Position numbers and translations under genes: made by a program. From an uncultured candidate division Zixibacteria bacterium (GTDB lineage Bacteria; Zixibacteria; MSB-5A5; SM1-73): 64,000 nucleotides of DNA. Under the pieces are notes generated by a model. The model made no database searches and was not told the DNA's origin. It worked only from the letters and a program-made list of their open reading frames with translations. The stretch covers positions 122,746-186,745 of the forward strand of contig CAIVRH010000015.1 in assembly GCA_903908285.1 (NCBI GenBank). Reading direction: 5' to 3'. Shown in pieces: positions 17,592-26,629 of this stretch. The stretch's first letter is position 1. Each line of letters starts with the position of its first letter.

Positions 17592-19046
17592 TCAAATAAA
17601 AGGATAAATTTCTGGCTCCTTTTTTCCTTTTTCATACATATATAGTTCAACTTTAGGCTGGTCCCCTGAGAATTGTATCTTAATAATAGCGAAATTTCTT
17701 TTACGATAGCGTTTAACGATTTTTGCGCTGACAAGTCTATTCTGATCTAGATGAAATTCAAACTCAGAAGAAAAATACTGTAAAACTAAATCTAGCAAAA
17801 AAGCTGGAGCATTTGTAATTGGTGAAGAAGTTATTTGATGAATTGTCTTCCCTGACTCCTTTTCAATCATTTGTGCAACTGTTCCAACATGTACATCACC
17901 ACCTAATATAAATACAGGTTTTCTAGTATCTCCAGACCAATCATATAACAAATTAAGTAGAATCCTTTTCTCCTTTTTGTTATGGGGAGTTGACCATTGA
18001 TCCCTAACATCATTTTTAAATATTCCAAAACTACCTAATTTTCGACTTAAATGACAAACAGGAACAGAAGTAATGACAAACAAGAGTTTACTTTGTTGAA
18101 CAATACTACTCTTCAGCCAAGCTTCTATATCATCCCATTGTTCTTTTCCAGCTAATGGAAAAGTATCACTTGGAGTTTTATTGTCATAAAGTGAAATTAA
18201 ACGGTGTCCTCTAAGATCCATGAATAAAAATGCTACCGGGCCATAATTGAAAGTGAAATAGAGTTCTCCGCTGCGCAAAGGATCAGGATTATGACAATGC
18301 TGAAATTCAATATAGGCTTGACGAGCTATTTCGAAAATACTTTGATGTTCCTTATCTGAATGTTCCATATTCGAGCCCCAGCCATTAGTAATTTCATGGT
18401 CGTCCCAAATCATGTACTGTGGAAATCTTCTGAAGACCTCGTTGATTTCCTGATAGCTCCAGCTTTTTAAGTAGACCTGTCGATAATACCATAATCTCTT
18501 CTCAGGAGATTTCTCTCCAAGGCTCCATTCCCATGCGTTAAATCCCTTATAGTCACTATAAACCTGGTCACCTGCTTGGATAAGAAAGCTACAATTATGC
18601 CTGAGCATCTCCTCACGTAAGAACCGCCACATCGGAACAGTAATTTTTTCATCTTTGTCTTTTTGGTAAACAGGACGATGACATGAAATCAAGGCAAATG
18701 AGAGAGTGTCAATATTACTGTTGGGCTCAGGAAATGGTCGGATTGTATATATCTGATCATTTTGTTCTTCTGCAGATCCCAATCTTATTTTAAAATATAC
18801 TTGCTCTAAGTTAGGGGGCAAATCGAGTTTTGCTAAACCTGCCAATCCATTAATGGATTCATTCTTATGAACTGAACTTGAGACAGTCTGAAATGGAGTT
18901 GTAGAAATCTTATACTTACACGATTCATCTTTGTATAGGTCACACTGCGGAATTTCTTCTTCACGACCAGCGGAATTCCAAAATACCCAAACCTTTGTTT
19001 TGTTGTTTGTGACTCCCCCTACAATTGGTCCCAATATCGGTTCCAT
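17592..19046 (-). CDS. PhoD-like phosphatase/phosphodiesterase
   Basis: A 484-residue metallophosphoesterase of the PhoD-like group. An N-terminal Ig-like domain (GPIVGGVTNNKTKVWVFW) is followed by the catalytic domain with ALISCHRP, IQAGDQVYSD, IWDDHEITNGWG and ILGGDVHVGT, the metal-binding motifs of PhoD-type enzymes. The frame is open to 19100, but the ATG at 19046 is preferred: AAGGAG lies seven bases upstream and the protein then begins MEPILGPIVGG, as in relatives. No signal peptide is seen, so it may be cytoplasmic. AT-rich like the Septu genes. Its substrate is a phosphoester that cannot be told from sequence. Confidence 0.88.
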   Translation of the reverse strand: MEPILGPIVGGVTNNKTKVWVFWNSAGREEEIPQCDLYKDESCKYKISTTPFQTVSSSVHKNESINGLAGLAKLDLPPNLEQVYFKIRLGSAEEQNDQIYTIRPFPEPNSNIDTLSFALISCHRPVYQKDKDEKITVPMWRFLREEMLRHNCSFLIQAGDQVYSDYKGFNAWEWSLGEKSPEKRLWYYRQVYLKSWSYQEINEVFRRFPQYMIWDDHEITNGWGSNMEHSDKEHQSIFEIARQAYIEFQHCHNPDPLRSGELYFTFNYGPVAFLFMDLRGHRLISLYDNKTPSDTFPLAGKEQWDDIEAWLKSSIVQQSKLLFVITSVPVCHLSRKLGSFGIFKNDVRDQWSTPHNKKEKRILLNLLYDWSGDTRKPVFILGGDVHVGTVAQMIEKESGKTIHQITSSPITNAPAFLLDLVLQYFSSEFEFHLDQNRLVSAKIVKRYRKRNFAIIKIQFSGDQPKVELYMYEKGKKEPEIYPFI

Positions 19047-19565
19047 TATTTGCTCCTTGTATTTATTTACTCGACTTAGTTGAATAGCCAAGAGATGCAC
19101 ATATTTAGCATAATCTGTTTTATCAACAGAATCCTGACATATTATGATCTCTGTACGACAGTTACCCCGGGCAGGGACGTTCGCTTAGGATTCCCCGTAC
19201 TGGGAAGATAAGCTCCTGACACACCCTTTAAAGCCCACAATCGTGTAAATCCATTTTGTATGCATATTTATTATAGTTATTTATTTAATCCTGTCAACCT
19301 TAAATTTGAATTATTTATTCGATTATACTGCATTGGGGAAGGTTTTGAATATCTTGTAAGCCCCCTCTCTCTTGATCTCTCTCCCACAAGGGGAGAGAGA
19401 AAGTAATTTCCTCTCTCCTTAATCCTCTCCCCAAAGGGGAGAGGGAAACCAATATTTACATTATCGATTTCACCCTCACCTTAATCCTCTCCCATCAAGG
19501 GAGAGGAAAAGAACAAAAAAAAGCCATCCATTCGGATGGCTTCGGTAATCGACATGATTAAAATC
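19047..19565. other. Repeat-rich intergenic region, PhoD / sigma54 regulator
   Basis: No gene is supported. It holds blocks similar to 17510-17545 (at 19183-19220) and 17268-17345 (at 19257-19334), then three successive hairpins of the CCTCTCCCC-AAA-GGGGAGAGG kind between about 19378 and 19506, a dispersed repeat form also seen in part near 63840-63880. Confidence 0.6.
19515..19540 (-). terminator. Rho-independent terminator of the sigma54 regulator gene
   Basis: Reading on the minus strand, GCCATCC-GAAT-GGATGGC is followed by eight Ts. It lies 25 bases after the stop of the regulator gene. Confidence 0.9.
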
Positions 19566-22490
19566 TTACGCGTCTACCGGTGTTTTTATTTTAAGCTGCT
19601 TGATCTTGAATCTCAAAGAAGATTCGGGAATGCCCAGAGAAGATGCCGCGGTCTTTTTCACCCAGTTGTTCTCTATCAATGCCTTTAAGATGAATTGTCT
19701 TTCCCAGGCAGCCACCCGCTCGTATAAAGAGAGGTTCTTGGCACCGGGTTCCTCATCCATTCCGAATTTCTCGGAAAGCAAGTCCGCTGCCACTATCGCT
19801 TCCCCGTCTTTTATCGCCACCAGTCTTTTGACCTCATTCTCCAGCTCCCTTATGTTTCCGGGCCAGTCGTAAGTCTGGAATAATTCCATGATGGCGTGAG
19901 AGGGTGAGAGGGTTTTTTCGGTTCCGGCAGGGGTATGCAGTTTAACAAAATGATTCACCAGAAGCGGGATATCCTCTTTCCGGTTTCTCAACGGAGGCAG
20001 GGTGACGTGGATGGTGTTTAGGCGGAAGAACAGATCCTTGCGGAAAAGGCTCTTTTCGATCTGGTCTTTGATCTTTAAGTTGGTGGCTGAAATAACCCGG
20101 ATATCCACTTTGCGGGGTTTGGTATCCCCCAGCCGAGTCAGCTCCTTTTCCTCCAAAACCCTCAAGAGTTTGATCTGGGTGGAGGGATTGATCTCGGCAA
20201 TCTCATCCAAATACAAAGTTCCGCCGTCCGCTTCCTCGATCAGCCCGGTTTTATCCTGGGATGCGCCGGTGTACGCTCCCTTTTTGTGACCGAAAAGCTC
20301 GTTCTCCAGCAAAGTCTCGGGGTAAGCGGCGCAGTTGACCACTATAAATTTCTTATTCTTACGATTGCTGTTATAATGAATGGCCTTGGCTACCTGATCT
20401 TTTCCGGTTCCGGTTTCCCCTTCCAAAAGCACGGAAAGGTTGGTATCCTTGACCTGATGAAGTTTCCACAACACCTCCATCATATCACTATTTTGAGTGA
20501 TGATGTTGGAGAATGCGCTTTTCTCTTTCAATTGCTCTTTTAAACGTAAATTCTCTTCGCCCAATTTTCTGTTTTCTATCTCCGCCACTTTCAGAGATAT
20601 TATTTCCGCAAAAGCTACCGCTAAATTCAGCTCATCCCGGCGAAACGGATTGGCAGACACCCCGTTTTTCTCCCGGTCCAAGTACAACAAACCCTTTATC
20701 TCGTCGCCCATACTCAGCGGGATAAGAATTAAGCTGGTGATCTCCCTTTGGCTTCCGGAAAACAAACTGTTTTTACCGGAAGTGGAGTAGATAGGCTCAC
20801 GCATAGAAGTCAGCTCTCCATTCAGCCGGGAGAAGCTCGAACGGAACTTTTCTGTCTCTTCGGGGGAAAGATTAAAGCTATAAAGGGGAGGAGAGAATTG
20901 ATCCTCGCCATTTTTCAGGATGATACATCCCCGGTCAGCCTGGACTCTTTTGGCCAAAAGGGTTAAGTTTTGGTTTACCTCTTCCTCCCGGTCGACGGGA
21001 TGGGACGGCTGATTTTCCGGAGGCTCGACTTCGGAGAGGAATCTTCTGACGATGTTATACTGGTTATCCAAAGACAGGCTTTTCTCTGCCGCTTTTTTCT
21101 CTACCTTCAGGCGAAATTCCGCCACTCTGCGTAAAATTTCTTCCTGGTCGGGCAAATCCTCCGTTTTGATTCTACCCAAAAGAATCTCCGCCTGGTTTAT
21201 TTCTTCGATACTGCTGTCGCAATCGGATGTTTCGAAATACACTTGGGCCAGCGCCCATCGATTTAACCCGTCATAATAATCCAATCCATACGATTTTTCC
21301 GGGAAAAGCTCTTTGAAAAGACCCTGGGCTTTCTTCAAATACTCCAAAGTTTCTTTGGCATCGAAAACCTCCGCCTCTCCCGCAAAGAGATAGGCCCGGG
21401 CAAGCTCAAATCTGCTTCCCACCTTCTCCAAAAGATACGAACTTTGCTCGAATTTCTCCCTTGACAGCTTGATATTGTTCTTCTCTTTGGCAATCTGCGC
21501 TTCGAGGCGGTAGATGATCCCCTCTTCGACTCTCTCGTTTAGAGCTTTTGCCAACTCCCATGCGCTTTGGCAGGAATTCTCTGCCAAGTGAAGCTTTTGG
21601 GTGGCAAGCTGAAGCTGGGCTAAAATCCGGTAAGATTGGCAAAGCAAACTGCTTTGGGGGGCGATTTCCCTGCCTATGGCAATGGCTTGGTCGATACACT
21701 GATAAGCCAACTCGTAATCCTTCATTTCCCCGGCCAATTCGGCGCGATATTCTAAATAGACCGCCAGATCCCTTTTTAATTCCTTCTTCTGGATCATTAC
21801 AAATGCTCTTTGGTATAATTCCTCCGCCTCTTTGAATTTCCTCTGCTGGCAGGCGGCATAGCCTAAAGACAGAAGATTTCTGCAGATGCTGGTTTCGTTG
21901 TTTACCAGCTCATTTTGCCGGATGCTGTCATTTAGGCGCCGGGTGGCTTTTTCCCATTCTCCCAAAAGCAGATGGATCCGACCCAGGTTTCCCCAGATGT
22001 GTGATATCATAATAGCGCTATTGGGGATTTTTTGAACTTGTTCGGTGGCGGCAGTCAAAGCTTCTATGGCCCGGTCAAACTCGGCCTGGATAAAGAACAC
22101 CTGGGCCAGCTTGTTGTAAGCTTCCGCTATTCCCTTTACCTCACCTGCCCGGCGGAAGGAGGCAATGGCATCCTGCAACTCCAAAGCCGCCTTCTTCAAA
22201 TCCCCCGCGTCAATATAAATATTGCCCAGGAGCAGCTGAACCTGGGCAATTCTTCTATTGTTTAGGGTGTGTTTCAAAAGCTCGTAAGCTTGTTTTCCCT
22301 TTTCTTGAGCTTCGCTATATCGGGCTAATCCACGAAAAATCAGGCTCTCCAGATAATAGACCTCCCCTATTGGGTTGGAGGAGGTGTCATTCCCTTTCTT
22401 CAACTTCTCCAACTCCGCCTGCGCGGATTTGTAATCTTTCTCAGCCGCCAGGGATTCGATAAGTTCGATCTTCTTTTCCGGACTGTCCAT
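19566..22490 (-). CDS. Sigma54-dependent activator with TPR and GAF domains
   Basis: A 974-residue cytoplasmic regulator. Residues 1-460 are tetratricopeptide repeats, about 500-640 a GAF domain, then a short coiled linker. The AAA+ domain starts near residue 665, with Walker A GETGTGKD (691-698), the sigma54-contact loop GAYTGA (738-743, a tolerated variant of GAFTGA), Walker B GGTLYLDE and the R-finger region. A Fis-type helix-turn-helix ends the protein (about 930-965). It should activate sigma54 promoters by ATP hydrolysis. The TPR plus GAF front end suggests a protein or peptide signal together with a small ligand. A small secreted protein gene lies just upstream in the same direction. 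The ATG at 22490 has no clear ribosome-binding site. Confidence 0.93.
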   Translation of the reverse strand: MDSPEKKIELIESLAAEKDYKSAQAELEKLKKGNDTSSNPIGEVYYLESLIFRGLARYSEAQEKGKQAYELLKHTLNNRRIAQVQLLLGNIYIDAGDLKKAALELQDAIASFRRAGEVKGIAEAYNKLAQVFFIQAEFDRAIEALTAATEQVQKIPNSAIMISHIWGNLGRIHLLLGEWEKATRRLNDSIRQNELVNNETSICRNLLSLGYAACQQRKFKEAEELYQRAFVMIQKKELKRDLAVYLEYRAELAGEMKDYELAYQCIDQAIAIGREIAPQSSLLCQSYRILAQLQLATQKLHLAENSCQSAWELAKALNERVEEGIIYRLEAQIAKEKNNIKLSREKFEQSSYLLEKVGSRFELARAYLFAGEAEVFDAKETLEYLKKAQGLFKELFPEKSYGLDYYDGLNRWALAQVYFETSDCDSSIEEINQAEILLGRIKTEDLPDQEEILRRVAEFRLKVEKKAAEKSLSLDNQYNIVRRFLSEVEPPENQPSHPVDREEEVNQNLTLLAKRVQADRGCIILKNGEDQFSPPLYSFNLSPEETEKFRSSFSRLNGELTSMREPIYSTSGKNSLFSGSQREITSLILIPLSMGDEIKGLLYLDREKNGVSANPFRRDELNLAVAFAEIISLKVAEIENRKLGEENLRLKEQLKEKSAFSNIITQNSDMMEVLWKLHQVKDTNLSVLLEGETGTGKDQVAKAIHYNSNRKNKKFIVVNCAAYPETLLENELFGHKKGAYTGASQDKTGLIEEADGGTLYLDEIAEINPSTQIKLLRVLEEKELTRLGDTKPRKVDIRVISATNLKIKDQIEKSLFRKDLFFRLNTIHVTLPPLRNRKEDIPLLVNHFVKLHTPAGTEKTLSPSHAIMELFQTYDWPGNIRELENEVKRLVAIKDGEAIVAADLLSEKFGMDEEPGAKNLSLYERVAAWERQFILKALIENNWVKKTAASSLGIPESSLRFKIKQLKIKTPVDA

Positions 22491-22532
22491 TTTTATCTAA
22501 ATTAAACCATCCAAAACCTAATGCGGATGCAT

Positions 22533-22877
22533 CTACTTGATGAAAATGAAAAGATGAACACGATTCTTCTCTGAAGACTCAGAAGCCTTTCCTTTTCCTA
22601 AATTTTCCCTCTGTACACTTGTTACCGTGTTAATGATAATGATGGGGTGACCTATCCCGATGGATATCAACCAATTACTATTGGTTGGGTGATTCAACGT
22701 AGATTCATCCAAAGCACTGCCCCGCATCAAATCATCCCACGGATGCTCCTGGTCCGGACCGCCGGCAAAACTATGGTTGAAAGCAACCAGGGCCACCAGA
22801 AGGAGAGATAGGAGAAAGACTCGTTTCAGCCAGAAAGATCCGCCTCTTCCGGAGATTTTCAAGCTCTGCCATCTCAT
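22533..22877 (-). CDS. Small secreted protein of unknown function
   Basis: A 114-residue protein I do not recognise. It has a basic start, a hydrophobic signal segment (residues 16-38, WLKRVFLLSLLLVALVAFNHSFA) and a probable cleavage after AFNHSFAGG, leaving a mature part of about 75 residues with HPWDDLMRGSA. An excellent AAGGAGG sits nine bases before the ATG, which argues that it is real. It ends 42 bases before the sigma54 regulator gene and may be co-transcribed with it. It could be an exported peptide signal; this is only a guess from size and position. Confidence 0.65.
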   Translation of the reverse strand: MRWQSLKISGRGGSFWLKRVFLLSLLLVALVAFNHSFAGGPDQEHPWDDLMRGSALDESTLNHPTNSNWLISIGIGHPIIIINTVTSVQRENLGKGKASESSEKNRVHLFIFIK

Positions 22878-23572
22878 GTTACATCGCCTCCTTACGCGAC
22901 GAAAAGGGATATTTTCGTTTCCGTTTAATAAAAAAGCTTACATCACTTGATCTTAGCTTGCCATTATCAGTAAAAAGCCACTTTCGATGAATGAACCGCA
23001 CACCTTCCCAATATCAATTTAAATAAATTACTATTTTTGTCAAGTTATTTTTTTAAAAAATTCCATAGAAAACCGTTTTGACTCACCTTGAAGCCGGATA
23101 TTCCCCTCCAAAGAGTTGAATCCTTTGGAGGTATATAATAATTCCGCAGCAAATCCCTTTGGATGAAGAAAAAAGGCACTTAAGGCTATTTGTCTGCCTC
23201 TCAATAAATTATACGTATCCTGTGGGCCAGTATTGTATGAAAAAGTTACATTTCCAGGAAAAGTACGACATCTTGCACCGGTCCTGATCCACACAGATCC
23301 GGAAAAAGGTAACCCCTTACCTTTATCCGCAATCGGGTGGCAGGTCAACTCTCAAGGGAATCTATCGGCGATTCCGCGTCAGGAAAAGCCATAAGTGTTC
23401 TTTTTACCATCTATTTTGTCCGAAAGTCCTAAAGGACATTTCGGACCTACATATATTCTGCTCCGAAGTTTCATTAAATTTGCTTGACAAAATGTACATG
23501 GAGGTTTAATTTTCAAATTCTGATATTTAAGAATTTGCAGCTGGACAATTAATCGTGGGAAAGGAGGAAATC
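22878..23572. other. Divergent intergenic region before tldD
   Basis: 695 bases between the small secreted protein gene and tldD. A minus-strand open frame at 23040-23348 has no recognisable domain or ribosome-binding site and is not called. A hairpin GTCCGAAAGTCC-TAAA-GGACATTTCGGAC (one bulge) lies at about 23418-23446. AAGGAGG at 23561-23567 serves tldD. Confidence 0.5.
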
Positions 23573-25015
23573 TTGAAAGATCGGATCAAAGAGATTATCG
23601 ATTATCTCAAAAAGAAGAAGGTGGATTACGCTGACATCCGGCATCAGAAGTCACAGGTAGAGGATATAAGTGTGAAGAACGGGAACGTGGAGGCACTATC
23701 CCGGAACGAGGATCAGGGGATCGGCATCCGGGTGATTGCCAATGGCGCCTGGGGCTTTGCCGCCAGCTCCATCCTGAGTCTGGAGGAGATGAGAAGGGTG
23801 GCGGACAACGCCATCGAGATTGCCCAGGCATCCGCCATTACCAAAAAGGAGGATGCCCGGTTAACCCCCACCGACATTCACCAGGACAAGTACCAAAGCC
23901 GGTACCGGATCGATCCTTTCGAAGTCCCCATAGACAAGAAGCTTGAGCTTTTGCTCAAAGCTAACGCCATTTTGAAGAATAACCCAAAGATCAAGGTGGC
24001 GGAAAGCTCCATGAATTTCTTTCGGACCGAAAAAATTTTCGCCTCCACCGAAGGTGCCTATATTGAGCAGCTGAAACTGGAGAGCGGAGCGGGGATTTCA
24101 GCCACGGCAGTGGAGGGGACCGAGGCGCAGAAGCGCTCCTTTCCCAACTCACCGCGGGGAGATTATGCAGCCCGAGGGTATGAGTTTGTGGAAGGTTTGA
24201 AGCTGGTGGAAAATGCGGAAAAGACCAGGGAAGAAGCAGTGGAATTGGTTTCTGCCCCGCCTTTACCCGACACGGTAGCCACCATCATTATCGGGGGCAA
24301 CCAACTGGCTTTGCAGGTGCACGAATCCTGCGGCCATCCCACCGAGCTGGACCGGGTTTTGGGAACGGAGATATCTTTTGCCGGGGGAAGCTTCATGTCG
24401 ATAGACAAGCTGAACCAGCTCAAATACGGCTCCGACAAGGTAACCATCGTGGCTGACGCCACCATCCCCGAGGGATTGGGCGGTTTCGGCTATGACGACG
24501 AGGGAGTCAAAGCCCAGCGGGTGTATCTGATCAAGGACGGTTTGTTCGTCGGTTACCAGACTTCCCGCGAGACTGCCGCGGTTCTAAAACAAAGAAGCAA
24601 CGGCACCATGCGGGCGGACGGGTGGAACCGGATACCCTTGATCCGGATGACCAATATCAACTTGGAGCCCGGTGAGTGGGAGCTGGAGGATTTGATCAAG
24701 GATACCAAAGACGGTTTCTATCTGGAAACCAACAAAAGCTGGAGTATCGATGATAAGAGGCTGAATTTCCAATTCGGAGTAGAGGCGGCTTGGGAGATCA
24801 AAGACGGTAAATTAGGCCGGATGTACAAGAACGGAGTTTACACCGGCATCACCCCTCAATTTTGGAACAGTTGTGATGCCATCTGCAACCAGAAGCACTG
24901 GCATATCTGGGGAGTGCCCAACTGCGGAAAAGGCGAGCCTATGCAGACCGCGCGGGTAGCTCACGGCACCGCCCCCTCTAGATTTCGCAACGTCAAAGTG
25001 GGAGTAAGCAAATGA
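23573..25015 (+). CDS. tldD: TldD family metalloprotease
   Basis: A 480-residue member of the TldD/PmbA family. The zinc-binding HExxxH is seen as HESCGH, and the C-terminal Cys ligand region as NCGKGEPMQ. TldD with TldE forms a heterodimer that degrades unfolded peptides, matures some ribosomally made peptides and handles antitoxin CcdA in E. coli. The frame is open from a GTG at 23555, but the TTG at 23573 is preferred, as AAGGAGG lies five bases before it. Its last four bases overlap the start of the partner gene (ATGA), so the two are translationally coupled. Confidence 0.92.
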   Translation: MKDRIKEIIDYLKKKKVDYADIRHQKSQVEDISVKNGNVEALSRNEDQGIGIRVIANGAWGFAASSILSLEEMRRVADNAIEIAQASAITKKEDARLTPTDIHQDKYQSRYRIDPFEVPIDKKLELLLKANAILKNNPKIKVAESSMNFFRTEKIFASTEGAYIEQLKLESGAGISATAVEGTEAQKRSFPNSPRGDYAARGYEFVEGLKLVENAEKTREEAVELVSAPPLPDTVATIIIGGNQLALQVHESCGHPTELDRVLGTEISFAGGSFMSIDKLNQLKYGSDKVTIVADATIPEGLGGFGYDDEGVKAQRVYLIKDGLFVGYQTSRETAAVLKQRSNGTMRADGWNRIPLIRMTNINLEPGEWELEDLIKDTKDGFYLETNKSWSIDDKRLNFQFGVEAAWEIKDGKLGRMYKNGVYTGITPQFWNSCDAICNQKHWHIWGVPNCGKGEPMQTARVAHGTAPSRFRNVKVGVSK

Positions 25016-26361
25016 TCGGAAAAGACAAAATACTGAATCTTTTAAACTCGGTTATACAAAAATCCAAGGCGGACTTAACCGAGGCGGTTTATATCGGCGG
25101 AGAGGGCGGGCTAACCCGGTTTGCCAACTCCTCCATTCACCAGAACGTCTCCGAGCGGAACAGCCGGGTGTATTTCAGGGTAGCTTTGGGCAAAAAGATC
25201 GGGGTGGCGTCCACCAATTCCTTTATTCAGGAAGATTTGGAAAAATCTTTATTAAACGCCTTCGAGATTGCCAAAAACCAGAGGGAGAATCCTAATTTCC
25301 CCGGGCTTCCCTCCAAGTCGGATTATCCCAAACTCAACACCTATTTCGAGTCAACTGCCCAGTTTACCCCCACCCAAAGGGCGCAGGGGGTTAAAAAGAT
25401 ACTCGACCAAACCAAAGCTTCCAACCTCACCGCGTCCGGCTCTTTTTCCACCGGGTACACGGAAATTGCGGTGGTCAACAGTAAAGGGGTTGCCGGTTAT
25501 CAGCCCCTCACCTCCACCTATCTCAACTTGGTGGTCACCGGGGACGACAGTGCGGGTTATTCCGACCAGCTCACCCGGAACGTGGACGATATGGGGATCG
25601 ATCAATTAGCACAGACTGCCATCAAGAAATGTATCGACAGCAAAGCTCCGAAATCATTGGAGCCGGGTGAGTATACGGTGATTCTTGAACCCTCTGCAGT
25701 GGCGGCTTTGATCGAATGGATGAATTACATAGGTTTCGGCTCCAAATCCCTTCAGGAAGGAACCAGTTTTCTGGCTAACCGGATCGGGAAGAAGATCATG
25801 GGAGACAACGTTACCATGTACGACAATGGTCCGGATGAGAGCGCCATCGCCTTCCCCTTCGACTTCGAAGGTGTCCCCAAACAGAAGGTGATGCTGGTGG
25901 AAAATGGCATCGCCAAGGGTGTGGTATACGATTCCATCACCGCCCATAAGGAGGGGAAGAAATCGACCGGCCATTCCCTGACTCCTGACAGCTCGGAGGG
26001 TGGATTGGCTTTGAATATGTTCATCGAAGGGGGAGACTCCTCTTTGGATAAGATGATAAAATCGGCGGAAAAGGCGATTTTGATCACCCGGTTTCATTAC
26101 ATCAACGGTTACTTGGATACCAACAATGCCCTTTTGACCGGGATGACCCGGGATGGCACCTTTTGGGTGGAAGGTGGGAAGGTTCAGCACGGGATCAAAA
26201 ACCTGCGCTTTACCGAGAGCATGCTTAAAGCCTTCTCCAACGTAAGGCAGATTTCCAAGGAGAGGAAGATCGTCAACTCGTGGTGGGGAGATGTGGGTTG
26301 TATCGTCGCTCCCGCCATGATGATGGACAACTTCAAATTCACCGGTAAGACAGAGTTTTAA
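25012..26361 (+). CDS. pmbA: TldE/PmbA family protein
   Basis: A 449-residue partner of TldD. It has the PmbA/TldE fold markers (FANSSIHQNVSERN near the N-terminus, MYDNGPDESAIAFPFDFEGVP in the middle, and SWWGDVGCIVAPAMMMDNFKFTG at the end) but no HExxxH, as expected for the non-catalytic subunit. It overlaps tldD by four bases. A strong hairpin follows the stop. The pair is a housekeeping or peptide-maturation protease; no precursor-peptide gene is seen beside it. Confidence 0.92.
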   Translation: MIGKDKILNLLNSVIQKSKADLTEAVYIGGEGGLTRFANSSIHQNVSERNSRVYFRVALGKKIGVASTNSFIQEDLEKSLLNAFEIAKNQRENPNFPGLPSKSDYPKLNTYFESTAQFTPTQRAQGVKKILDQTKASNLTASGSFSTGYTEIAVVNSKGVAGYQPLTSTYLNLVVTGDDSAGYSDQLTRNVDDMGIDQLAQTAIKKCIDSKAPKSLEPGEYTVILEPSAVAALIEWMNYIGFGSKSLQEGTSFLANRIGKKIMGDNVTMYDNGPDESAIAFPFDFEGVPKQKVMLVENGIAKGVVYDSITAHKEGKKSTGHSLTPDSSEGGLALNMFIEGGDSSLDKMIKSAEKAILITRFHYINGYLDTNNALLTGMTRDGTFWVEGGKVQHGIKNLRFTESMLKAFSNVRQISKERKIVNSWWGDVGCIVAPAMMMDNFKFTGKTEF

Positions 26362-26390
26362 AGTCGGTTCGCATTTTAATCTGTTAAAAT

Positions 26391-26437
26391 AAAAACGCTT
26401 GTCCCTTCAAGTTATCAAAGGAACAGGCGTTTTATTA
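26391..26437. terminator. Bidirectional-type terminator after pmbA
   Basis: AAAACGCTTGTCCCTT pairs with AAGGAACAGGCGTTTT (two mismatches) around an eleven-base loop; an A-run before and T-run after the stem would allow termination in either direction. Confidence 0.88.
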
Positions 26438-26629
26438 TGAAAGAATTGTAAAAAATACTTTACAAACTAACTATATAAACTATTATAATGTAATTGTTCA
26501 ATTAGCTGATTAGGTCGGGAGCTGTAATGTCCTGACAGAATTTAAATCCGGGATATTTGGTGTACAGACATAATGACAAACTAACTGACACGGATGTTGT
26601 ACCATTTTACAATTTAATGAAATAAACAA

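Noticed and set aside
23040..23348. Minus-strand open frame of 102 codons between two divergent genes
   Set aside because: No domain, no ribosome-binding site and no signal peptide; it lies in likely promoter DNA.
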